From: Sphingomonas sp. UNC305MFCol5.2
GTDB taxonomy: Bacteria; Pseudomonadota; Alphaproteobacteria; Sphingomonadales; Sphingomonadaceae
Reading direction: 5' to 3'
Length of the DNA: 64,000 nt
Assembly: GCF_000712135.1 (NCBI RefSeq)
Contig: NZ_JOOE01000001.1
Span: 62,001-126,000, forward strand
The translations under genes and the position numbers were made by a program. The notes beneath the pieces were generated by a model. It was not told the DNA's origin, ran no database searches, and worked only from the letters and a program-made list of their open reading frames with translations. Shown one piece after another: positions 58,110-64,000 of this stretch; position 1 is the stretch's first letter; every line of letters starts with the position of its first letter.

Positions 58110-58586
58110 ATGTGGCGCTATTTCGTCGGCGCGGGTGCGGCACTGGTGCTGGGGCTCGCTGGTCTGTTCCTGCTTCGCGGCTCCGCCGCACCACCTGTGA
58201 AGCTGCCCGGCGCGCCGGCGGCACACGTTGCGGCAGCCGCGGCCGAAGACCCGCTTCCCCCGGAGGCGCCGGGCGCCACCGCGAAGACACGCGAGCAGAA
58301 GCGCTTTGATCGCTATGACAAGGACCGCAACGACGCGGTGACTCGCGAGGAATATCTCCTGTCGCGGCGGAAAGCCTATGCGAAGCTCGACGCCAACCAT
58401 GACGGGCGGCTCGACTTCGAGGAATGGGCGGCGAAGACCACGACCAAGTTCGCCGGCGCCGATGCCGACAAATCGGGCGCCCTGAGCCGCACCGAGTTCC
58501 TCGCCACCGCACCCAAGGCGCGTCCCGGCGCCAGGCCGCGATGCGTGTGTCCCGCGGCTCCCGCGAAGGAAGAGGCCGAGGACTAG
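58110..58586 (+). CDS. Membrane-anchored EF-hand protein
   Basis: The 158-aa product has an N-terminal transmembrane or signal segment ([19 protein letters not shown]) and a Pro/Ala-rich linker. Three EF-hand-like loops follow: [12 protein letters not shown] (degenerate), [12 protein letters not shown] (canonical) and [12 protein letters not shown] (near canonical). The C-terminus holds two cysteines (CVCPAAP). It probably binds Ca2+ in the periplasm. The function is unknown. Its stop overlaps the convergent trmFO stop by 4 nt. Confidence 0.88.
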   Translation: MWRYFVGAGAALVLGLAGLFLLRGSAAPPVKLPGAPAAHVAAAAAEDPLPPEAPGATAKTREQKRFDRYDKDRNDAVTREEYLLSRRKAYAKLDANHDGRLDFEEWAAKTTTKFAGADADKSGALSRTEFLATAPKARPGARPRCVCPAAPAKEEAED

Positions 58587-59908
58587 GCCGGCAGCCAGCC
58601 GCTGAACGCCGCGCGGGCGCGGCTGGTGTACATCAGCTTGCGATCGGCCTTTTTCGAGCGGCCCTCGATCGGCGGGAACAGCCCGAAGTTTACGTTCATC
58701 GGCTGATAGGTCTCGACCTCGGCCTCGCCGGTGATGTGCGCGAGCAGCGCGCCGAGGGCAGTCTCGCGCGGCGGGGGGGCGAGCGTCCGGCCGGCGAGTT
58801 CGGCGGCGGCGAAGCGGCCTGCGAGCAGCCCGATCGCGGCGCTTTCGACATAGCCTTCGCAACCGGTGATCTGACCGGCGAAGCGGATGTTCGGGCGTGC
58901 CTTGAGCCGCAATGTCGGATCGAGCAGCTCGGGCGACTTGATGAAGGTGTTGCGGTGCAGGCCGCCCAGCCGCGCGAACTCGGCCTTTTCGAGTCCGGGG
59001 ATGGTGCGGAACAGTTCGACCTGCGCGGCGTATTTCAGCTTGGTCTGGAAGCCGACCATGTTCCACAGGGTGCCCGAGGCATTATCCTGGCGGAGCTGGA
59101 CCACCGCATGGGGCCAGCGCCCGGTGCGCGGATCATCGAGGCCGACGCCCTTCATCGGGCCGTAGCGGAGCGTATCGACGCCGCGTTCGGCCATCACTTC
59201 GATCGGCATGCAGCCTTCGAAATAGGGGACGTTTTCCCACTCGCGGAACTCGGTCTTCTCGCCGGCGAGCAGGCCGGCGTGGAAGGCGAGATACTCGTCC
59301 TTCGACATCGGGCAGTTGATGTAGTCCTTGCCCGAGCCCCCGGGACCAATCTTGTTCCAGCGCGACTGATACCAGGCGGTGGTGAAGTCGATGCTCTCGA
59401 AATGGACGATCGGGGCGATCGCATCGAAGAAAGCGAGCGCTTCCTTGCCCGTGGCGGAGCCGATGCTCTCGGCGAGGCCGGGCGCGGTGAGGGGGCCGGT
59501 GGCGACGATCGTAAGGCCTTCGGCGGGGAGCTGGTCCACCCGCTCGCGGACGATGGAGATGTTGGGATGCGCCTCGAGCGCGGCGGTGACGCCGGCCGAG
59601 AAGCCGTCGCGGTCGACGGCCAGCGCCGAGCCGGCGGGAACCTTGTGCACGTCGCCCTGGGTGAGGATCAGCGAGCCGAGATCGCGCATTTCCCGATGGA
59701 GCAGGCCGACGGCGTTGCGCTCGGCATCGTCCGAGCGGAACGAGTTGGAGCAGACGAGCTCGGCGAGGCTGTCGGTGTGGTGGGCGGGGGTCATATGGCC
59801 CGAGCCGCGCATTTCCGAGAGCTTTACCTTGTGCCCGGCCTGAGCGAGCTGCCATGCGGCTTCGGAGCCGGCGAGGCCGCCGCCGATGATGTGGATGTCA
59901 TGAGTCAC
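58583..59908 (-). CDS. trmFO: Methylenetetrahydrofolate-tRNA-(uracil-5-)-methyltransferase
   Basis: TrmFO uses FAD and methylenetetrahydrofolate to form ribothymidine at position 54 of tRNA. The 441-aa product has an N-terminal FAD-binding motif [20 protein letters not shown] and the family blocks [13 protein letters not shown] and [12 protein letters not shown], with [12 protein letters not shown] and the C-terminal [12 protein letters not shown]. The start is GTG 59908; an ATG at 59938 would extend it by 10 non-conserved residues. Sphingomonads and other alphaproteobacteria use this flavoenzyme in place of SAM-dependent TrmA. Confidence 0.96.
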   Translation of the reverse strand: MTHDIHIIGGGLAGSEAAWQLAQAGHKVKLSEMRGSGHMTPAHHTDSLAELVCSNSFRSDDAERNAVGLLHREMRDLGSLILTQGDVHKVPAGSALAVDRDGFSAGVTAALEAHPNISIVRERVDQLPAEGLTIVATGPLTAPGLAESIGSATGKEALAFFDAIAPIVHFESIDFTTAWYQSRWNKIGPGGSGKDYINCPMSKDEYLAFHAGLLAGEKTEFREWENVPYFEGCMPIEVMAERGVDTLRYGPMKGVGLDDPRTGRWPHAVVQLRQDNASGTLWNMVGFQTKLKYAAQVELFRTIPGLEKAEFARLGGLHRNTFIKSPELLDPTLRLKARPNIRFAGQITGCEGYVESAAIGLLAGRFAAAELAGRTLAPPPRETALGALLAHITGEAEVETYQPMNVNFGLFPPIEGRSKKADRKLMYTSRARAAFSGWLPA

Positions 59909-59970
59909 GGCGGCCGCATAGCCCGATGCGGGCCCCATGACAAAGCCTGCCGCCTTGCTATGCTCGGCGC

Positions 59971-60597
59971 ATGGAGACCCGTGCCGCCCGCTTGCTCTTC
60001 CTCGCCGCCCTGATCGCGGGGGGCAGCTATTACGCCACGCACTGGATCACCGTCGCGCCGGCGGTCGACGTCATCTGGAAAGGTGCCGGGGTAGGGCTGC
60101 TCGCGCTCTGGGCGGCATTGCAGGCGCGGTCGACCGACGGCTGGCTGATCGCGGCGGCGCTGGCGCTGGGCGCGGTCGGCGACGTGCTGCTCGAGACGCA
60201 TGGGCTGACGATCGGGGCAGTCGCCTTCCTTGCCGGGCATGTCGTCGCGGCGACGCTGTACCTGCGCAACCGGAGCGGTCCGATTCTGCAGGTCCTGATC
60301 GTGACGGCGCTGGTCGGCGCCGCGCCCGCTTCGCTCGTGATACCGGCCGCTGATCTGCCCGGGGTCTTGTTGTATGCCACTGCCCTCGGCGCGATGTGCG
60401 GGGCTGCATGGGCAAGCCGCTTTCCGCTTTGGACAGTCAAGCTCGGTGCTTTGCTCTTCGTCATCTCGGACATGCTCCTCTTCGCGCGAATAGGGCAATG
60501 GGCGGGCAATCCGCTGCCGGGGCTGCTCATCTGGCCGACCTATTTCGCCGGACAGGCGTTGATCGCCTGGGGCGTGGTGCGGAGCCTGCGGACATGA
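59971..60597 (+). CDS. YhhN/TMEM86 family membrane protein (lysoplasmalogenase-like)
   Basis: The family includes lysoplasmalogenases that hydrolyse the vinyl-ether bond of lysoplasmalogens; the bacterial substrate is often unknown. The 208-aa protein is almost entirely hydrophobic with about eight segments. It carries the family acidic motifs in [12 protein letters not shown] and [19 protein letters not shown] 59971. Its stop overlaps the DUF488 gene start (ATGA). Plasmalogens are not typical of aerobic alphaproteobacteria, so lysoplasmalogenase activity is uncertain. Confidence 0.85.
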   Translation: METRAARLLFLAALIAGGSYYATHWITVAPAVDVIWKGAGVGLLALWAALQARSTDGWLIAAALALGAVGDVLLETHGLTIGAVAFLAGHVVAATLYLRNRSGPILQVLIVTALVGAAPASLVIPAADLPGVLLYATALGAMCGAAWASRFPLWTVKLGALLFVISDMLLFARIGQWAGNPLPGLLIWPTYFAGQALIAWGVVRSLRT

Positions 60598-61025
60598 GGA
60601 TCTTCACGATCGGCTATGAGGCGACGACGATGGCCGAGTTCATCGCGGCGCTGCAGAAAGCCGGTGTCGAGCGCGTGATCGACGTGCGCGCCGTCCCGCT
60701 CTCGCGACGCCCGGGCTTCTCGAAGAACGTGCTCGCCGCCAGCCTGAAGGAGGCGGGGATCGATTATGTCCTCCTCAAGAATCTCGGCACCCCCAAGCCG
60801 GGGCGCGACGCGGCCAAGAAGGGCGACGTCGCGACACTGGAGCGGGTGTACGAAACCCAGCTCGGGCTGCCCGAGGCGCAGGCCGAGGCGGCGCAGATGC
60901 GCGCGCTCGCCGCGGAGAAGCCGAGCGCCCTCGTCTGCTTCGAGCGCAACCCCGAACATTGCCACCGCACCCTGCTGCTCGCGGCGGAGGGCGAGGGCGC
61001 CGAAATCGTGGACCTTTTTCCCTGA
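60594..61025 (+). CDS. DUF488 family protein
   Basis: The 143-aa product has the family pattern [44 protein letters not shown] and the C-terminal CFERNPEHCHRTLLL with its Cys and His pair, reminiscent of a catalytic or metal site. DUF488 has no settled function. ATG 60594 overlaps the YhhN stop, so the two are coupled, and the VOC gene follows after 11 nt. Confidence 0.92.
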   Translation: MRIFTIGYEATTMAEFIAALQKAGVERVIDVRAVPLSRRPGFSKNVLAASLKEAGIDYVLLKNLGTPKPGRDAAKKGDVATLERVYETQLGLPEAQAEAAQMRALAAEKPSALVCFERNPEHCHRTLLLAAEGEGAEIVDLFP

Positions 61026-61036
61026 GGAGTGATGCC

Positions 61037-61426
61037 ATGCTCGACCATGTCGGTTTCGCCGTCTCGGACCTCGCGCGATCCAGCGCCTTCTACGCCGCCG
61101 CGCTCGCCCCCTTGGGCGTGGCCGAATTGATGCGCGTCACCCCCGAACAGACCGAGGCGGGCGGCACCGCGATCGGATACGGCAAGGACGGCAAGCCGTT
61201 CTTCTGGATCGGCGACAACGAGGCCGTGGGGCAGGGCACGCATATCGCCTTCACCGCCGACAGCCGCGCGCAGGTCGACGCGTTCCACAAGGCGGCGCTG
61301 GCGGCAGGCGGCACCGATCACGGCGCCCCGGGCATCCGCGCGCATTACCATCCCGATTATTACGCCGCCTTCGTGCTCGATCCCGACGGGACCAATATCG
61401 AGGCGGTGTCCCACCGGCCCGAATGA
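61037..61426 (+). CDS. VOC superfamily (glyoxalase/bleomycin-resistance-like) protein
   Basis: Vicinal-oxygen-chelate proteins use a metal held by paired beta-alpha-beta-beta-beta modules; individual substrates vary widely. The 129-aa product starts MLDHVGFAVSDLARSSAFYAAALAPLG, has THIAFTADSRAQVDAFHKAALAAGG, and ends AAFVLDPDGTNIEAV. Candidate metal ligands are His4, the His of THIAF and the Glu of IEAV. ATG 61037 with a GAGGAG ribosome-binding site. Third gene of the YhhN-DUF488-VOC string. Confidence 0.93.
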   Translation: MLDHVGFAVSDLARSSAFYAAALAPLGVAELMRVTPEQTEAGGTAIGYGKDGKPFFWIGDNEAVGQGTHIAFTADSRAQVDAFHKAALAAGGTDHGAPGIRAHYHPDYYAAFVLDPDGTNIEAVSHRPE

Positions 61427-61430
61427 GGCG

Positions 61431-61457
61431 AAAAGGCGGGGCGGCCGGAGCCGCCCC
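61431..61457 (-). terminator. Leftward hairpin terminator between convergent units
   Basis: A perfect 8-bp GC stem (GGGGCGGC/GCCGCCCC, 61438-61445 with 61450-61457) lies next to AAAA at 61431-61434, which reads as a T-run on the minus strand. It would stop leftward transcription coming from the element at 61602-61643 or from the gene at 61658. Confidence 0.6.
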
Positions 61458-61601
61458 GTAGTTCGGGGAGAGCCGGCGCGGAAGGAGGGGACCTGACGCC
61501 GGCACGAGCGGCACTGGACGCGCTGTGTTACAGGCATATTGCACTTTGTTGCAGCGCGGCTGCACCGCCCCTGCACCGCCCGCTTTGTAGGAGTTGCGCG
61601 G

Positions 61602-61643
61602 CTTAACTTCGCACTTTTCCCGCGAATCGTGAACAAAAGTTGC
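61602..61643 (-). repeat. 42-bp conserved intergenic element, copy 2
   Basis: This is the reverse complement of 8110-8151 with two differences in 42 positions. It lies 14 nt after the stop of the leftward HTH-like gene and points toward the leftward terminator at 61431-61457, leaving roughly 145 nt of non-coding sequence between them. It has the same internal GATTC and terminal GAAGTTAAG as copy 1. Confidence 0.8.
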
Positions 61644-61657
61644 GGGCGCGCGCAATT

Positions 61658-62446
61658 TCATAACCCGGTGATCCGCGGCATCGGACGCGGCCGGCGCGGC
61701 GGCGGCAGCTCGCGATCCTGCTCGGCGGCGGGGCGCGGCGGCCGGTCGGCGGGACCATAGGGATCGAGCAGGCCGAAACGGCGAAACCCGTCGGGCCCCT
61801 CGCCATCGGGCGGATCGCGCGGCACCTTGCCGCAGCAGGCGCATCCCACCGAGGCGTTGAGCTGCGCCGGGCTGGGCCATTCCGCCGGGCCCTTTTCGAA
61901 GAGCGCCTCGAGCGACATGGCGAGGTGGTGGGTGCGTTCCGCGATGCGCAGCTCGTGATCGTACGCGGCGCCTTCATTGTAGCGCCGCCATGCACCCAGC
62001 GCGTTCATCGCGACCCGAGTGTTGAACCTCTCGCGCCAGCCGACGATCATCCCGCGGCGAATGATCGGCTCGCGCTCGGGCTCGATCGACGCGGGCAGCG
62101 CCGCCTCCATCTGGAGCTGGAGCCCGTGGCGCAGCGCGAGATCCCAGGCATGCGCGAAGCTGAAGGTCCAGCCGGGGCCGAACGCGGCGAGCTGATCGGG
62201 CGGAAGCGGGACATCGACCAGCCGGTTGGCGGTGCACGCGGCGCGGGCGCGAAGGCCATAGGCCGAGCGCGCGCTCATCCCCACCGACGCCGCCGCGGCC
62301 CGCACCACGCCGGTGCGCGCGAGCGCGGCGATGAATGCGACCTGCCGCTCCGCGGTCCAGCCGCTCGCGCGGGTGCGGGCGAGGGGGACGGGGGTGAAGC
62401 GGAGGAGGAGGGCGGGGTCCTCCGGTGGTGGCTGCGACTCGAACAT
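61658..62446 (-). CDS. Hypothetical protein with putative N-terminal helix-turn-helix
   Basis: The 262-aa product has an N-terminal region GWTAERQVAFIAALARTGVVRAAAASVGMSARSAYGLRARA that reads as a helix-turn-helix of the kind used to recognise DNA. A helical middle part (HAWDLALRHGLQLQMEAALP, then FNTRVAMNALGAWRRYN) follows, then a CxCC motif (GCACCGKVPRDPP) and a Pro/Arg-rich tail. I do not recognise the whole protein, but its layout is like small sphingomonad regulators. ATG 62446 gives MFESQPPPEDP. It is the last normal-composition gene before the AT-rich right end and is divergent from the phosphoesterase gene by 76 nt. Confidence 0.75.
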   Translation of the reverse strand: MFESQPPPEDPALLLRFTPVPLARTRASGWTAERQVAFIAALARTGVVRAAAASVGMSARSAYGLRARAACTANRLVDVPLPPDQLAAFGPGWTFSFAHAWDLALRHGLQLQMEAALPASIEPEREPIIRRGMIVGWRERFNTRVAMNALGAWRRYNEGAAYDHELRIAERTHHLAMSLEALFEKGPAEWPSPAQLNASVGCACCGKVPRDPPDGEGPDGFRRFGLLDPYGPADRPPRPAAEQDRELPPPRRPRPMPRITGL

Positions 62447-62522
62447 ATAGAGAACATCGCATTTTTGAAGCTTGTAGGAAAGGGCTGGCTTGAGTCATAT
62501 CGCAAAATAGGGGGTATACGAC

Positions 62523-64000
62523 TTGACTGGTTTCCGCTGGCTTCATTTAAGCGATCTTCACGTAGGCGTTGGCACCCAAGATTGGTTGTGGCCTCGGTTC
62601 AAGACGAAGTTTTTAGACGACCTCTCGAGACTATTTGAGAGCACAGGTCCGTGGGACGCGGTACTTTTCTCCGGAGATTTGACGCAGCAAGCGCAAAGAG
62701 AGGAATTTGATCGACTAGATCAAGTTCTGGAGGAGTTGTGGAATCGCTTCAGAGTTTTAGGGGCCTCTCCGACTCTCGTGACAGTTCCAGGGAATCACGA
62801 TCTTGTTTGGCCGGCGCCGCTAGATGCGGTTATGCTCCAACCTTATTGGCAGGCTGAGGTATTGCGAAACGGGCTTTTCGATGGATCTGCATTTAAACAA
62901 ACGAGCGTTATTGAAGCCGCGTTTGCAGCGTACCGCGACTGGCGCGCCCTCCAGATTAAAAGCGGTCGCCACGCGCTACCAATGAAGGATGGCGTCATGC
63001 CCGGCGACGCGAGTTATCGAATTGCGTTCGATGCTGGGCACGTTGGCATTGTCGCCCTGAATTCCACTTGGCTTCACCTCGCCAAGGGCAACTTTCAAGG
63101 CTCTCTTGCGGTTGATGTGCGTCAGTTGCTTGCAGTTACGGATCAAGATGCAGATGAATGGTGCAATCAGAACGACGGCAATTTACTGATGACGCACCAC
63201 CCAACAGATTGGCTACATCCAGAGGCTCGCGATCATTGGAGAAGTGACATAAACCCTCCAGGTCGATTTGATCTTCATCTGTTCGGTCATATGCACGAAC
63301 AGGATTTTGCAACGGTTTCCCGTGGGGGCGGAGGAGAGAGCCGGAACGCTCAGGCTTCGGCGCTGTTCGGTTTAGAATATCTTTCAGACAGGAATACTCA
63401 ACGAATCCAAGGCTATTCGGCTAATTGTCTACTCAACAAGGGTAACGACCGCGAAATTACCGTCTGGCCACGGGTGCTGACTAAACTTAGAGATGGCAGT
63501 CAGGATCTCACGCCTGATATCGCACTCGGTCTAAAAGATGGCGTGTCCTTTACGAAGCGCTATCCGCGCACCGATGCCAATGAGAAATCGGCCAGTACCT
63601 CGATTAACGAAAGCACGCCTTCGGTAACGCTAGAGCGGTCCGCAGCGAATATTGCGAGTGAATTGGAAAAGATCAGATATTTCATTTCGAATGAACCCGC
63701 TCATAGATCTGTGCGACGGCTAGAACTCCATCGAGTGGCCGGTGCACTGGAGCATACTCGCATCGCTTGGATTGCGGCTGATTGGGGTATGGGTGAAGAT
63801 GGATTTCTGTCGGCGGTCCAGGCTCATTTCAACGAAATTGGTATGAAGACTTACCGCTTTGATTTATCAGAATACCAAACTCGCGAACAGTTTCTCAATG
63901 ATTCCCAAACACGCTTCGGTGCAAGTTTTGAAACGCTTTGCGAGAACATTTCAACGGTCGGCCCTTCCTATGTTCTATTCAACGATGTTCCTGTTGGTCG
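62523..64000 (+). CDS. Metallophosphoesterase fused to a STAND-like (degenerate P-loop) region, 3' end outside window
   Basis: At least 492 residues are open from TTG 62523 to the edge; AGGGGG lies 8 nt upstream and a TAG precedes in frame. Residues 4-260 form a calcineurin-like phosphoesterase with all five metal motifs: SDLH (10-13), GD (51-52), GNHD (90-93), HH (225-226) and GHMH (255-258). After a linker (about 345-400) comes HTRIAWIAADWGMGEDGFL at 412-429, which aligns with the strand and P-loop that open STAND NTPase modules. The usual GxxxxGK(S/T) lysine is replaced by Glu425 and the Ser/Thr by Asp426. The next strand ends YVLFNDVPVGR. Base composition is far lower in GC than the rest. 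Phosphodiesterase or nuclease activity and a conflict-system role are inferences. Confidence 0.8.
   Translation, partial: MTGFRWLHLSDLHVGVGTQDWLWPRFKTKFLDDLSRLFESTGPWDAVLFSGDLTQQAQREEFDRLDQVLEELWNRFRVLGASPTLVTVPGNHDLVWPAPLDAVMLQPYWQAEVLRNGLFDGSAFKQTSVIEAAFAAYRDWRALQIKSGRHALPMKDGVMPGDASYRIAFDAGHVGIVALNSTWLHLAKGNFQGSLAVDVRQLLAVTDQDADEWCNQNDGNLLMTHHPTDWLHPEARDHWRSDINPPGRFDLHLFGHMHEQDFATVSRGGGGESRNAQASALFGLEYLSDRNTQRIQGYSANCLLNKGNDREITVWPRVLTKLRDGSQDLTPDIALGLKDGVSFTKRYPRTDANEKSASTSINESTPSVTLERSAANIASELEKIRYFISNEPAHRSVRRLELHRVAGALEHTRIAWIAADWGMGEDGFLSAVQAHFNEIGMKTYRFDLSEYQTREQFLNDSQTRFGASFETLCENISTVGPSYVLFNDVPVG

Noticed and set aside
60764..61636. A 290-codon minus-strand frame opposite the DUF488 and VOC genes starting in the 42-bp element.
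   Set aside because: It crosses a hairpin terminator and two well-supported genes and has no coherent protein character.

Overview
The window looks like a chromosomal segment of an alphaproteobacterium, most likely a sphingomonad (Sphingomonas or relative). It is GC-rich with very dense gene packing and many ATGA/GTGA start-stop overlaps. The SOS-type operator is the alphaproteobacterial GTTC-N7-GTTC form, and the pyruvate dehydrogenase E1 beta carries its own lipoyl domain. The bamA-skp-fabZ cluster lacks the lpxD/lpxA/lpxB genes usually found there, which fits a lineage that uses glycosphingolipids in place of LPS. The genus call is inference from gene content and protein character, not from a marker search.

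Layout. 1-6.2 kb: lytic transglycosylase (cut by the left edge), uracil-DNA-glycosylase-like protein, ETF-ubiquinone oxidoreductase, TPR protein, ispE. 6.2-11.9 kb: 2OG-Fe(II) oxygenase, SOS-type recA, a GST, a palindromic repeat cluster, a dicarboxylate/amino-acid symporter and a Tat-exported M24 peptidase. 11.9-20.4 kb: lipid kinase, alaS, two paralogous secreted proteins, a CPA2 antiporter, icd, a phospholipid methyltransferase-like gene. 20.8-22.7 kb: psd-pssA, then a leftward small membrane-protein gene behind a promoter with two LexA-type boxes. 22.8-34.9 kb: rpsB-tsf-(membrane protein)-pyrH-frr-uppS-cdsA-dxr-rseP-bamA-skp-fabZ-rpmE, a translation, isoprenoid and envelope-biogenesis superoperon. 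35-42.5 kb: PilZ protein, rpoD, dnaG, GIY-YIG protein, GatB/YqeY protein, carA. 42.5-53.8 kb: carB, greA, rhomboid, a four-gene membrane-stress-like operon, eno, ftsB, pdhA-pdhB. 53.8-57.3 kb: three Tad-pilus-type pseudopilin/vWA genes. 57.4-62.4 kb: squalene/phytoene synthase-like, EF-hand, trmFO, YhhN, DUF488, VOC and a putative HTH protein.

The right edge (from about 62.45 kb) changes character. Base composition becomes much more AT-rich, and a long gene begins from a TTG start. It encodes a complete metallophosphoesterase domain, followed by a region resembling a STAND-type NTPase whose P-loop is degenerate. The gene runs off the window. It is the best candidate here for an accessory, possibly defence-related system.

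Other notable points. A palindromic repeat about 71-87 bp long occurs three times between 40.2 and 41.9 kb; one copy is in frame inside carA and another is translated as the C-terminus of the GIY-YIG protein. A 42-bp element occurs twice (8.11 kb and 61.6 kb) with 40 identical positions. No rRNA, tRNA, CRISPR array, transposase or complete prophage was seen.
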